DNA of 25,430 bases, taken from Priapulus caudatus. Taxonomy: Eukaryota > Priapulida > Priapulimorpha > Priapulimorphida > Priapulidae. The stretch spans positions 519,694 to 545,123 of the forward strand of contig NW_014577164.1 of assembly GCF_000485595.1 (NCBI RefSeq). The letters run 5' to 3'. Numbering within the stretch: position 1 is the first letter of the stretch; each line of letters starts with the position of its first letter. Position numbers and translations under genes: made by a program. The notes beneath the pieces were generated by a model. The model saw only the letters and a list, made by a program, of their open reading frames with translations. It ran no database searches and was not told where the DNA came from. Of this stretch, positions 1-12,900 are shown in pieces.

Positions 1-2780
1 TTGCCATAAGTACATCTTTCATGTCAAATGTGAGATCGACGGAGTCGTATGACGATCTTAGTAAAACAGTCACCTAGAAGAATCATGATAGCACGAACGG
101 TGCTTTATACTCTTTCCTCCTCATTCTCACTGTCGATCATAATTTCAACGACCAACTCAAGGAGATCCCCCCCCCCCAAATTCATACATCTTTAAACGGA
201 AATCAAATATATAAATATAAATATACACACATATATATCTTTTTTCGAAATTAGAATAGCGTAAATATATATATATCTCGTTTTGATTGGATTATAAGAA
301 ATTTAGTTGAATATACGGCTGTGATAATGGCTAGAAATTGTCCCCTATGCACACGCCCAAACGGTTCGTTGTTCACGTGTTCTTCAAACTAGGTTCAGGT
401 TTATGACTTTGGAAAGTAGCCAACTATAAAAGCGCGAAGTGTTGCCAAAATAAAATGCAATTTAATCGATGAGCTGCCAACATTTCGCTAGATGGCACAA
501 CCTGATGGTAAAGGCAGGTTGAACCCAATCCTGTTGCATAAAAGAGTAAGCATAACCCTAAGCAGCATTCTAAATAATTAAAAAAGTACAAGAAAATGTT
601 CCTTTCAGTGTATATAATGTGGAAGGTGCCGTATGGGATGTTATTCAAATATGTATATATAGATACGATACTGTTGTGCAACAACAAAAGCAAAAGCACC
701 AGCTATCGGCCATGCATGAAATTATTCCGAGAAGATAGGCTGATGAAAGATAAGGCGTTTCCTGCATATATATATATATATATATTGTCTATGAAGGGAG
801 TTGTATATTTTAATAGCAATAAGCTGTGTGCAAATTATAATGTAGAGATGTATATCATAAATGATGAATAATATAACCTTGCCCTATGCGTAGATTCACT
901 TCGTTCACATTGTGAGAAGTTGCCAGCGGTTAAGTCGCAGTCATGGCCGTCCCAAAAATAGCGCAAGCCAATTTAAATCGCATTAAGCAATTTCGCACAG
1001 AATTTGTCACATTCCTAACAGGAAAGAAATCTAAAATTGAAGTGACATTACATAACATGTCACTTATAACTTGCATTAAAATTTACCCAAGAAGATAACC
1101 CTCAATTAGGTTTCGGCAGGTTAAAATGCGTAAACTGGCGCATGCACGGTAAGGGTAGTTATCTGACTTTCATATCTATAATCAGCCGTGGTGCATACCG
1201 GACACACAGCATGAGCGAAACGAATCTATATCGCTTATATCCTTGTAATTCAAACAACCAACGTGTTAGCTCTGTTTTATACGCGGTTTATCGAATGCAA
1301 ATACGTATATATCCGAAATAAACTTTGCCTGGTTTGAGATACACAACTTGTTCGGTTATTGGTGTGGATTCCGTTATTACTTTCAATGCCCTGTATAAAG
1401 CGCGAAATCGAAGTGCATAATTCAGCAATCTTATCATAGGAGATATCATCAGGAGTCTATCAATATTGAATATTGATAGACTTCTGATATCATCACCACA
1501 TCATCCATTCTTTTCACGATACGTCTCTACGTACTCAGAACCATAATAGAAGGAGCAAGAAGGCATACAGAGTGTGATCGTTTTTTTAAATCTATTTTTA
1601 CGTATCATCAGACATTGATTGATGTATGATCGATGTATGATGTACGAAAAGATAGGTGTATGTTCACCCGATACGAAGGTACAGTACTTGGGTGTGTTAA
1701 ACTGTTTGAAAACGCATTGCTTTGTACGTGCTCTATAGTAGTAAGTGGGACATTCGTGGGGGCACGCTTTAGATACGTTACTGAGATACACGTCTCCGTA
1801 CGATACCACAAACTAACACATTATCTTATAGAAACTGGAAACAATATATACCCTATAGCTACACAAGCCATCATCGACTACGCGACAAACATGAATGTAA
1901 CACAAAAGGCATATTGATTGACTATATCTATACCAACTATATAATAGTGTGCCAGTTAGCTTCTCGAGAAACATGTCCTATGTCCGCTTATTATACATAC
2001 TAGCAAACCACACTAAAATAACTTCCTACATAATTTAATAAACTATGCGGAATTTAACCAGTCAAGAGATTTTTTTATAGCAAATAAGGGTTGACAATTT
2101 CGGTAGACACAATATAATATTTACGCCGCCCACGACGGACGCTGCTGTAATCATACACGGCAAAACCCAAGAAGAATTTAGTCGACACGTACGTTAAACA
2201 ACACACAAATATTTTTCGGCAGGGATCGAAATGCGAAGTTCTATTGTCGTGAGTCCTAGAGTGACAATTTGTCAGGTAAGACCAACGGAAATTATATCTG
2301 GCGCTCCAAACCAGTAAATAGTCTTATTTATAATCGATTGCTTTTCTGTTAGATGTTTGTGCAATTTATAATTTAATAATAGGAACCATGCATGAGAGAT
2401 GGCACGCGGCCAGTCACTGTAATGGCAATAACTTCAGGTGATATCTCTACAAGGTTTAACCCAATATTAGACGCAAACTCTGTCGCGACCGAGTAACGTC
2501 GCAAGTTTAAACGCAGCACGGCACTCTCAGCTATTAATGCAAAAAAACGATGACGACGGCGACAACGATGACAACACTAACAACATTGAATGTCATTGTT
2601 AAATATTCGGGGGCATTCGCAAACGAATTCGATAGAAAATCGTGGGTCTTTCCGACTTTAACAACAGTTTTACCGTTGTACACGGCTCAGGTCAAATGAA
2701 GACCTTGCATGGTGCTGATGATAACAGTCACGTAACCCAGGGGGATGACAACACATACAATGAGTGTCAATTACACTGTA
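1..2780. other. AT-rich stretch without a recognisable gene
   Basis: Short open frames on both strands here (up to about 100 codons) have AT-rich, low-complexity or cysteine/histidine-scattered translations, no family resemblance and no convincing splice structure. A run of nine C (around 169-177), a TA repeat (about 765-785) and a short GAC/AAC-rich stretch (about 2549-2585) are present. The only strong structure is the palindrome at 1442-1491. Confidence 0.6.
1442..1491. repeat. palindrome / hairpin
   Basis: A left arm (1442-1467) and right arm (1469-1491) are inverted copies. The inner 14 bases AGTCTATCAATATT pair perfectly with a single-base centre. The outer parts pair after a 3-base insertion and carry GATATC at both ends. 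It could be a small foldback remnant; no flanking duplication was identified. Confidence 0.75.
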
Positions 2781-2865
2781 GCTCACCACAAAAAAGGACA
2801 CAAATGAGTGAGTGAGAAGAAGTCAGTTTTAATTGAGCAACCATCGACGTACATTATAGAAACGA

Positions 2866-2900
2866 AGAGTATATATGGGAGAACTCCCATTATATACTCT
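2866..2900. repeat. hairpin inside GCTCACC element
   Basis: The arms AGAGTATATATGGGAG and CTCCCATTATATACTCT are inverted copies with one bulged base and a two-base spacer. It lies close to the left end of the element and was not found in the second copy. Confidence 0.8.
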
Positions 2901-3234
2901 TGATAATTATATGTGTAATTTTTATGTGAAAATAATAAATAATATTATATAAAAATTGTAAATAATTTATAAACCAAAATAAATCACAATTTGTGACGGT
3001 AGATGGCGCTATACCCGCTTTGATGTTTCTTAGCATAAATCATTCTATAATAATAATAATAAAATAATGTATAAAAAATAATTAGTTCATCTAGCGCAGG
3101 AATTTTCATTAAAGATATGTGTCAATGAACTTGTAAAACGAACCAGACGACGTGACACCACAGACTGTTGTTATCTGTGTGTCTATATAATATGCTAATA
3201 ATCTGCCAAAACCTACCATTTGCCATAATTTTTT

Positions 3235-3617
3235 NNNNNNNNNNNNNNNNNNNNNNNNNNNNNNNNNNNNNNNNNNNNNNNNNNNNNNNNNNNNNNNNNN
3301 NNNNNNNNNNNNNNNNNNNNNNNNNNNNNNNNNNNNNNNNNNNNNNNNNNNNNNNNNNNNNNNNNNNNNNNNNNNNNNNNNNNNNNNNNNNNNNNNNNNN
3401 NNNNNNNNNNNNNNNNNNNNNNNNNNNNNNNNNNNNNNNNNNNNNNNNNNNNNNNNNNNNNNNNNNNNNNNNNNNNNNNNNNNNNNNNNNNNNNNNNNNN
3501 NNNNNNNNNNNNNNNNNNNNNNNNNNNNNNNNNNNNNNNNNNNNNNNNNNNNNNNNNNNNNNNNNNNNNNNNNNNNNNNNNNNNNNNNNNNNNNNNNNNN
3601 NNNNNNNNNNNNNNNNN
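3235..3617. other. assembly gap, 383 N
   Basis: This is a run of undetermined bases. Frames reading through it are artefacts. It falls inside a repeat element, the usual place for short-read assembly breaks. Confidence 0.99.
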
Positions 3618-3709
3618 ATCGTTGATCGTAGCCAAATGTTGACGGACGGACGGACGGACGTACGACGACCCATGGTAATAGCTCAGCTTGACGATGTCAA
3701 GGTGAGCTA

Positions 3710-5019
3710 AAAATCACCATTTACAAGCTCGCACATGGTTGCCTTCTAGTCGAGTGATTTATTACTGCGTGTATACCGATTAAATAACCATATTAAACGC
3801 ATTCTTATTCAGACGAGGCCCGATCGTAGCAGTATGATTTATTGCTATATGTCTCGGTATGCGAACAAACTAGAAATAGACGGGATCTTGCTTACGCGTA
3901 GAATGAAGAATGATTTGATCGTATGTTTCCGAAATGTAAATATAAAATGGATTCCGATCTAGGCGTTTGTCATACGTCTTCTAATTAAACTACGATTTAT
4001 TAGCAAACGCAAGGATACACGTGTTTAAATTAAGCAGTAATTGATAACTTATGCGTGTAAAAATTCTGATGAACATTCGTTCGAATGAACATCGTAATCG
4101 CCTGACATAGTTTGTGAGCGCACAGCCGTGATTAATAATACCAATCTGTTTTGAGCAACGGCCCGTGTGATCAATTATACGTTCACTGCCATCATGATCA
4201 ATTACCCATGTGCTAATTTTGTGTAAAGAATAACAGCAAACAATATGTTCAGAGGTCCGTCAGTTTGTTATATAATAGTTTTACTAGCTTTTTTATAGAT
4301 TACGGCTAAGTCGTCTTGTTTTGATTTGTATCTTAATTTCATTTTGCTCTGATCGCCATTTAAATTTTCACTTTTAATTTTTAATTTTCGGTGCAAAAAC
4401 TAATATCACACAAAGATACAAATAACGCGTGCGTGCGTGTCTGTGTGTGTGCGTGTGCACGTGTGTGCGTCCGCCTCCGATATTGTCGGTCCGATATTGG
4501 CGGATTTTATCGAATGATCGCAAAAGTGACCAACTCTGCTTACCGATATCTCATTGGTTATTAAAATCACATATATCTACGACATGCCATGTGCACACCG
4601 TCTAAAACTTAGGAGTAGGAAGCGATGCAAAAATGAGAGGGTGTTCACCTACATCCGTTTTGATGTAAAAGTCTAATAGATGACTTTTTCCTCAAATTTA
4701 GCATGTTCTACAGAAACAACCGCGATGTGGCGAAACGGTTACATTTATAACCGCACTGACGTCATAACGACTTGGCTGAACTACGGTACTACTATACGGG
4801 CATTCAAGTAGCGCGTGCATATGTCTACAAGTACGTACAGTTCACGAACGGAGGCACGTATAGACAGACACATTACGTTATAAAGATCAGTTTAATCAGT
4901 AGCCATCTCGCAGCCCCCAGACACCAGGTGTGCAGACAGACGACTACATGCCAAACGTGCGTGCAAGCATATGGCATATGTATTTTGTTTCATAATTAGA
5001 TTTTTTGTTTTATGGTTGA
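3710..5019. other. no recognisable gene
   Basis: AT-rich sequence with only short frames. A GT/GC-rich simple run (about 4427-4471) is the only notable structure. Confidence 0.6.
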
Positions 5020-5535
5020 TTTTATCACATATAACATTTACGGATCGAATGCTTCGATTCACGGATCAAATGATTCGATTCATAGATCGAATGATTCGAT
5101 TCACGGATCGAATGATTCAATTCACGGATCGAATTATTCGATTCACGGATCAAATGATTCGATTCACGGATTGAATGATTCGATTCACGGATAGAATAAT
5201 TCGATTCACGAATCGAATGATTCGATTCACGGATAGAACGATTCGATTCACGGATCGAATGATTTGATTCACGGATCGAATGATTCGATTCACGGATCGA
5301 ATGATTTGATTCACGGATCGAATGATTCGATTCACGGATCGAATGATTCAATTCACGGATCGAATGGTTTGATTCTCTTCTCTGATATAAAATCAAATAA
5401 TGTGAACATTTAAAACAGGGAATTATTGTCGATTTATTGCATATAACATAATTATTATGATTAAATAATCATATATTATATGTGATAAATCAAATGTTAT
5501 ATGCAATAAATCAAATGTTATATGTGATAAATCGA
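5020..5535. repeat. inverted repeats flanking a minisatellite
   Basis: The sequence at 5020-5041 (GATTTTATCACATATAACAT core) is an almost exact inverted copy of 5514-5535 (AAATGTTATATGTGATAAAT core). The pair encloses the 21-bp minisatellite and a second, AT-rich 21-bp tandem (three units from about 5484). The whole could be one mobile or foldback unit, but no target duplication was identified. Confidence 0.65.
5040..5375. repeat. 21-bp minisatellite, 16 units
   Basis: The unit is ATTCACGGATCGAATGATTC plus G. It is repeated for exactly 336 bases, 16 times 21, with base substitutions but no visible length change. Each unit contains the dyad TCGAATGATTCGA. Since 21 is a multiple of three, several frames stay open and spell a repeated ESNHSIR peptide on the minus strand. 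These frames have no flanking gene structure and are not called as coding. Confidence 0.95.
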
Positions 5536-5539
5536 ATGT

Positions 5540-6740
5540 TATAAATGGATTCCGCTGGATGAGCATCCAGGGCTTTAGCTGAGATAGTTCATGTTATGTT
5601 AGCAATGAATAGATAGTTTCCACTTTGGGCAGTCTCAGCATATTTTTCTAACATGTAACATGTGTAGAAAGTTGGTGACATCTTTTCCTGTCAGGCAACA
5701 ATAGTGACGTGTGAGGTGAAGTTCATTCAACGTGCACCTACTGACCTGGCTACTGGCCAGTACCTCGATAACTTTCACCTTGAAAAATAGAAGAAAGGTC
5801 ATTGGAAAACGAGTTTAGATGCTCCCTTTAGTTTATTCTAATCTATAACTATACCTAATCTAACCAAAAGCAGCCCTACTTAACTCTACAGAACTGGGGT
5901 GAACCAATTTGAACAAAAAGTAACCTAAGTTGAAATGACACACAATATAATGGTTAGATAAGATACTCACCACACAAACACATCAAATTAGTTGCTTGCA
6001 CCATTAGTCCTAAACCCGAGTTAGATCCCCGAGATATGAACGAGAACTGCAAAGAATAGCACACACACTTTAGACATGGTTTGATGCTATCTGGCTGAGA
6101 TCACAATATCGCTTAACAGATAGGAATGTCGAATTCCACAAGAGGTTGAATATCTCATATCAAAACTTCACTTTCTTAAATACAAAATTGAGATTTTATA
6201 TAAACCCTTGGTGAATAAAGATATCATCTATCATAACAATGGAAGGCATGAGGTAGAATTTCATTATGTTGATTCTTATTGATTTAATCCTATGCAAAGT
6301 AGCACAGGACAAGTGCTTGTTGATTTGATTATACGATGCATAATTATACTAACATTTCTTACATAACTAAGTACCAAAGCCAAACAACTAAGGTCAAGGG
6401 CTCACTGAAGCCTAAATTACTATAAAAATTATAGCCATTGAAATTCCACATGTTAATAATACCAGAAATATGTTATGCAATTCATATAATATAATATAAT
6501 ATAATATAGTATAATATATAACATAATATAATATGAATATCTTGATAATACGTATAGTCTATTTAATTTATTATAAAATGAAGTTTCTCATCAGGTTAAA
6601 ATGCAGGTTTCCATCTAGAAACTCATTTTCCGTAATCATCCCCTTACCTTAGCCCGACCAGGCTGTGCGACCGATTGTCTACTAAGGTCTTCTAACCCTA
6701 GCAAGACCGTTTCTTGGAGCTACCCCTTACCTATACGTAT
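5540..6740. other. no recognisable gene; ATAAT-type microsatellite
   Basis: AT-rich downstream flank of TUBE1. It has no frame worth calling. An ATAAT-type tandem run lies at about 6486-6534. Confidence 0.6.
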
Positions 6741-6743
6741 GTC

Positions 6744-6749
6744 TTTATT
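6744..6749 (-). terminator. polyadenylation signal AATAAA for TUBE1
   Basis: A canonical AATAAA lies on the minus strand 13 bases past the TUBE1 stop codon. If it is used, the 3' UTR would be only a few tens of bases. Confidence 0.6.
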
Positions 6750-6762
6750 ATGTTCGTTGAGC

Positions 6763-6939
6763 CTAGGTGTATTGCATGCTGTAATCAGATGCTGCCACCT
6801 GTAGGCGGGGAATGAAAATAGACTGCCTTGTCGTCTGAAGGTCTTTGTATTCGGCGATAAGACTTTGCACCGACTGCAGGCTATCGTCAAACTCTGCTAC
6901 CTCCATACCGTCCACTGTCAGGTAGTGATGTAAGTGTGC
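6763..6939 (-). CDS. TUBE1: TUBE1 last exon with stop
   Basis: The exon has fifty-eight codons and a TAG stop. It begins AHLHHYLTVDGME, the epsilon-tubulin equivalent of the tubulin C-terminal helix motif, and continues with a helix (LQSVQSLIAEYKDLQ). It ends FIPRLQVAASDYSMQYT. There is no acidic tail like that of alpha or beta tubulin, as expected for epsilon. Confidence 0.96.
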   Translation of the reverse strand, partial: AHLHHYLTVDGMEVAEFDDSLQSVQSLIAEYKDLQTTRQSIFIPRLQVAASDYSMQYT

Positions 6940-9900
6940 CTGTAATAAATGAACCAAAAAACATCGCTGATTAAACATGTTTCAGCCGTATCTGTTAGTA
7001 TGATCACATAATCTTTTAGTAGGTAGTGTGCACACGCACGGTTCTTGTGGGAAAAACAGATAACATGCGAACAGTCGTATCTGAACAACATCTATCCCCG
7101 CCGGAGGGGGGGGGGGCTCATACATAGACGCAACAATACAAACTTACAGTAGCAGTAGATGTAATGCAGTCTTACATCACATACACATACTTAAAAATTG
7201 CCACCTTAAGCAATGGTCATATACATTGTTCTGTTTGATCACTATCAAGGCAAATAACACAGAAAAATACTTCTGTGCTGTATCATGCCGCATGCAACCC
7301 CCACAGTTAGAAATCAAATATCTGCAACTCCCAATCAGCTGTCATCCGAAAAACACTTATTAGTTTACCCAAACAGAGTAGGAAATTACGCCAGAATGCA
7401 CTATTACTTTTGATGTCATTTTGAAGTATTATTTGTGCATTATATGACTTTATAATGATTGGACATAGAAATGTATATGCACAGTGTGCTCATGTTTGTC
7501 ATTTTTAAGTATTTGTTTCACGTCTAATGCTTTAAAGTGGAAATAGATTTATAATCTAGGGATTAAGAACCATAACATATACATATATTATTATGAAAAT
7601 GTGCCACATCACGAATTGTCTGCAAGATAGTAAAGGAGAAGTGTTATTATGCTATAGCATTTTGTTAAACAGGGCCAAATTACCTTTCTTTTATAGAGCC
7701 TGTTGAACCTCACCACCAAGTCAGTGAAGGTTTTCTCTATGCATGTATTATTTGCCAATGTCAAGAGTGAATATGGCTGGCCAGTAGGTGGCACTGCACA
7801 CAGTCCTGTTTTCCAACCCTCCTGGTTCCAATGCACAAACCTCAGTGACGACTTGATTCTATAAATGACAAAATACGTAACGGTTTTGTAGTAGCTGAAT
7901 GTTTTTCTCATACGTAAAAATGGAATGAGCTTTGGTCTGATATAGGTGTGATAAATGGTGCCTAGAGTTTCCTATAGGCATAATACAATTGTACATTGGT
8001 CTGCTGGAGGCATGCTAATTATACCTGTGTTTGACATGATGTTCAACCAGGCACTATTAATGTAGCTGGGCCTGAAAAGAGAGCTCACCTCTCAATATTA
8101 CGCCGCACGTCTGACAACTGTGCCTTGCCTCTAACCATTAGGGCACAGGCCAAGTAAAGGCCATGCTTTGGATCAGCTCTAATCAGTTGGTGGGCTGGTG
8201 AAAATGCATCACCGAACATTGAGTCCAGTCTGCAATGATGACAGGAAGGAGTGTCACGCATAGATGTCATAAAATATGCATCGCAATCAATTTGTTACAG
8301 ACGTATGCATGAAAACCAATTTTTTACGAAGATTTAATGATGCTAAAGTGTCATTTAAGGTTACAGCTTAATTGCACAGGGAATTACAGAAGGTGAACGC
8401 AGTAACGAATTACAAGCTATAAAAAACGAATGCGACAATGTAGCCCGATAATAACATACCCGATAATAATGCGATAATATTACCTGCGTTGTGGTATATT
8501 GACATCAGTGAGACTGTATAGTGGTGCCATGCTTGATACGAGGTAGTGAAGTCGTGGGAATGGCACCAGATTCATCGATATCTCATTCAGGTCAACATTT
8601 AGAGAACCCTCGAATCTGGCAGAGCTGAAAATAAGGTACATACACTAGGATAAAAAAGTAAAAATCTTACAATGATATTTTCACAAAAAAAGGATCTAGG
8701 GATTAATTATTAGAGGTTCTTCAGAAGAATGTCTAAAATACTTGACAAATATCTCATGAGCAGTTAGCTGTCAAGGCTCACAGCCGAACCGAAGAAGTAC
8801 CAACCGAACTCATGCATTCATTGTATAGCTTACCAGGTGAGATTGAGAAGAAGATTTGCAACGATGTTGTTCATGCTATCGAATGCTTTCTGAACACTGC
8901 ATTTGCCTGCCCCCTGGTGGCTATCAGATACAGCACTGCCTTCCTATGAAATATGACACAGAAAAGGACGAGTGCAAGAATTCATGTGCCAATTGCATAA
9001 TATGATGCTAGTCAATATGAGAAGATGTAACTGAGTAGTGTGATTCTCATGCCTCTAAACTTATCTATTAGAGTTATATAAAAAACTAATAGTGTTTCTA
9101 TAACAAAACTCTAGAACTATAATAATAGCAACTACTACAAAACAATATAAAATAATCGTAACAGCATACCTTTATTTTTGCTGCGGATGTATGAATCCCC
9201 GCTTTACTTTGACTGGAGAATTTTGAAATTCTTGTACATATGTCTTGTAGGGCCTTAAATAAACTGCATGTTTTAGCTCCTTAATATAATGTCAATGTGT
9301 TTTTATGATCGTAAGGTGAAAAGATATTTAAAAAAAGCCATTTTAATCTCGTTGATAAATTCATGTAGACATGTAAAATATTTATAGAATATGGTTTCTG
9401 AATACTTAAAATTGAAAGATTGGACATGTTAAAATCACAAAATTTGTTGAAAATCCTTGATAAATAAAAGGTAAAACTTGCTAAAACCACATGACTACCA
9501 AGTGAGCATGATCGATGGTCACATGATGACGAAAGATTATTGTCACCTAAATAAGACGACACAAGTGAAGAGGAGTTGCACCGCTGTTGTAATACCTGGT
9601 TTTCGATCGGAAGCACGCATTCTGCGACTTCTGTGAGCTGCTTCAGTGCCAGAATGCTGTTGTAGGGGGATGTGATAACATCATCGTCCGCTGATGGGAA
9701 AACGGCTGTCACAAACCTGAATGGAACCATCTAGAATAAGCCAAGCTTGCAACACTATTCCCACCTTTTGAAGATGTGATGACTGATCATGACTCACACG
9801 AAACAAACACATGTCCAGGAAATCATTTAGAATAGAATCAGAATAGAGTCGATTAGAATAGAATAGAGTAGAACTTCGAATCGAAACTCGCCTGAAAAAT

Positions 9901-12900
9901 ACATTAGTAAACCTTACACCGAGGTAAGCCATACCACCCTATATAAAAAGACGAGCGGGACATACAGCATAACATGTAGATCATAGGTAAACATTCAGTG
10001 AAACTTGTACTTCCAACATCCAGATGAGACGGGATACTAGAGAAGCGTTGCCGAAAGAAGGTGTTGACCCAAAGTGCTGAGCGCAGATCTTGCGCGCAGT
10101 TCCGCGGCAAGGCGCACGCGACCGCGGGAACGTCCTACGACAGTATGCAGCGCTGGCAGCTATGGATCCGTGCGCCGACTGCTTAACCGCGGCGCACGCG
10201 ATTCCATAGCTGCCAGGCAACAGTCCACAATTTTTTAAAGTGGGGACACAGACGAGGCCAACATTTGGGAACGTGAACATTGTTCACTTGTTATAAAAAC
10301 ATAAGTCTCTGTTCGTTAACCTACTGTGTCACTGGCGTAAATCAATCAGAAAGACTTGACTGAATTTCGGGCGTTTTCGCGGAACGAGGCTTGCCCAGTA
10401 ATGGAAATGGCTGCAAGGACATAAAGGCTATATAGACTGGGACTCACTCTGCCTCACCTCGATTACCATCCTGAGTGTAACCTAAGCAAGCCGAGAGTGA
10501 AGCGAGTGCCAGTCTATGCTATAGGCGGCGTGCGCAGGCGCGGCACGTGCCTTTCCACTCGCTGACGAGCCTCGCATTGAACGCTGTGCAAAACGTTGCA
10601 GTGTTGGCGGCTGACAGCCATTTCCATTACTGGCCAAAGGCTTCGCTGAACGCGAGAATTTCGTCATCTGTGTATTTCGCATGACACAGCCGGTTACGAC
10701 AGAGAACATTATTTTTTATACAAGTAGAATAAGCTGTTGTTCACAGGAGAAACAAAGATGCACTGTTGAATGTGTATTTCGTGCTGTTGAAAGTTTCAAA
10801 TGAAGTGATCGTCGAGCGAATTTTGGCCGCACGCTCCTACCTGTCTATATATTATATTTAGTGTAAGCCGTGCAACAGTCCGCCGCGAGAGCATGGGCAG
10901 CCCGGCAGGCGTACGCTTGGAACGTAGGATTTCGACTGAATTACAGAAAGCTCGGCAATAATAGGTCAACAGAGAGTAGGTCCCCTATGCTGCCTATAGA
11001 AACAGAAGAAGTGGTAGTAAATAGATTCCGTATTTAGTTAGCATTATATTTATTATATTTAGTCGGAGTACTATAACACTAAAGGAGTCGTCATCTATCT
11101 AATATTTAGTAACTTACTAGTAACTAGTAACACAGTTTGTCATTATTAGCTCCTGGTAGTCACTAGTATATATAGTATACTGTAGTACTAGTAGTCCTGG
11201 TACTTAGTAGTACTAGTACTAGTATACTTACTACTACTCAGAATTCATTGTAACATTGTACGCGCTTGTAGTAATAGAAGTATCGTAGTGTGGATACAGA
11301 CATTGTCCGATGCTCGCCATTGTGGGCATTCGTGTTAGATGATTCCACGGAAATATATATATAGTAGCTTAGGTTGCCTGTAGAATCACACGAGTACGAG
11401 CACATCTGGTTTTCATTGGGACTCCATGTCTCCTCTTCCTTGCCGTCCAGTCGGAGCACTCCGGAAGTTCCACGTGAATTCTAACCGGAACACTTACAAA
11501 GTCAAACTTCCACTGTTCACAGTTTAGGCACTTCCTGCCACCCAAGTTGAAATCTTTAGTTTGGAATGAGGAGTGTAATACATGCAGAAGATACAAATAG
11601 CAGATAACAGTGAACATGAACTAACTGTAATTAGTACGAATAGCGAAGACGAACTTCCTATATATCGTATTCCCTAAACTCAGCCAGTCAACCGTGAACG
11701 CATGAGCCTATATATTGTTACAGTCAACAAAAAAACTCCGTTATTACAGAAAGAAAGCGCGCCTAGTAAGCCTATCTGAAATGTGGCAGCATTTCTAAGC
11801 CCGTCTCTACATAACTGGTAGTGAGATCCCTCGTGCAATGGGCAGAACTGCTCAATTCATCGAAAAGCCGGCTTCAAGCCTCTCCTAGAAAGGACCGGAA
11901 TACTTGCGTTGGGTAGAGGGCAGCGACATTGCAAAAGTGGCCGCTACGCGGCGTTTGAGCGCTTCGCGCGGATATCCGGCTGCAGATCGTCAAGTTAAAT
12001 TTACGAGAAGTTGACAAATCCAAGAGAAATACTACATTAAATTCGTACTAATCATCGCAGATTCTTGAAATCATGCATACCGGTTGTACACGTCGGGAAA
12101 TTCGTCGCGAAGCATGCCGAGTATCGCCGTGCCGACGCCAGATCCCGTGCCGCCGCCCATCGAATGCAAGACGAAGAAACACTGCAGCGCGTCGCACATC
12201 TCTGCTTCCCTCCGCACACTCTCGACGATCGCCTCGCGGTACCTGCGGCCGTAGAATCTGTTCCCGACAGCCCTGTCAATCATTTTACAATTTCCACATT
12301 TATTTTTATGATGGATATGTTATTTATTTTATCATATTTCATTGTATATAAAAAATAATAATAATGATAATTCATATACCATATATTATATTCCCATTTT
12401 TTCACATTATCATTTTCATATTACGTTATGATATTTTATTACGTAATATGATACACTGTTTGTATCATTATGAGTCATACGAGATTCAAAACAGATGTGA
12501 GGCTTTGTCAGTGATTTCTCATGAACGTGTGTCTACGAGAGCACTTTTTCTCTTAGACGAACTGCATAGATGTTATAGCGTGAACAGTGAAGTAGCTAGC
12601 TGCTGTTAGCTTTGCACACAGCTTCATTTATATCTACCTCACATAGAGACTTAATGATGCCAGATTCGGATATAAAAACTTAATAGCATGAAAAATTCCT
12701 TTACCAGTTATTTCCAGACCCGGATACATCTGTGATGAACTGTTTGTGATCAAACACGTCTCCCAGGGGTCCTTTCAGTGCTGCATTGACCACACCTTCC
12801 TCCATGTCGACAAGAACTGCCTAGAAGTATAAATGAAAGTGTCAATGACACTATAGCTCACCTTGGGTGTGATAGAAGAAAGAGATGATATTTAAAATTT

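Larger units (their letters stand above)
2781..3707. mobile_element. TA-flanked GCTCACC element, copy 1 (contains gap)
   Basis: The left end GCTCACC follows TA (2779-2780) and the right end GGTGAGC precedes TA (3708-3709), as expected for a TIR element with a TA target-site duplication. The right end reads GACGATGTCAAGGTGAGCTA and then AAAATCA, identical to the right end of the second copy at 12856-13731. Internal similarity to that copy includes AGATGGCGCTA (about 3002 here, 13053 there) and the CTGCCAAAA...TTTGCATAATTT stretch just before the gap. No transposase is visible, so this looks non-autonomous. A GGAC tandem run lies at about 3643-3657. Confidence 0.75.

Noticed and set aside
3122-3710. 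Open frames spanning the N run
   Set aside because: Undetermined bases cannot produce stops; only a few real codons lie at each side.
5020-5535. CRISPR array
   Set aside because: Units are contiguous 21-bp tandem repeats without spacers, in a eukaryotic setting.
11238-11617. Minus-strand frames inside the large TUBE1 intron (about 11240-11617), considered as an extra exon
   Set aside because: Exons 5 and 6 of TUBE1 join directly in frame (VYN-R-FVTAVFP), leaving no room for an exon, and no other family is recognised.
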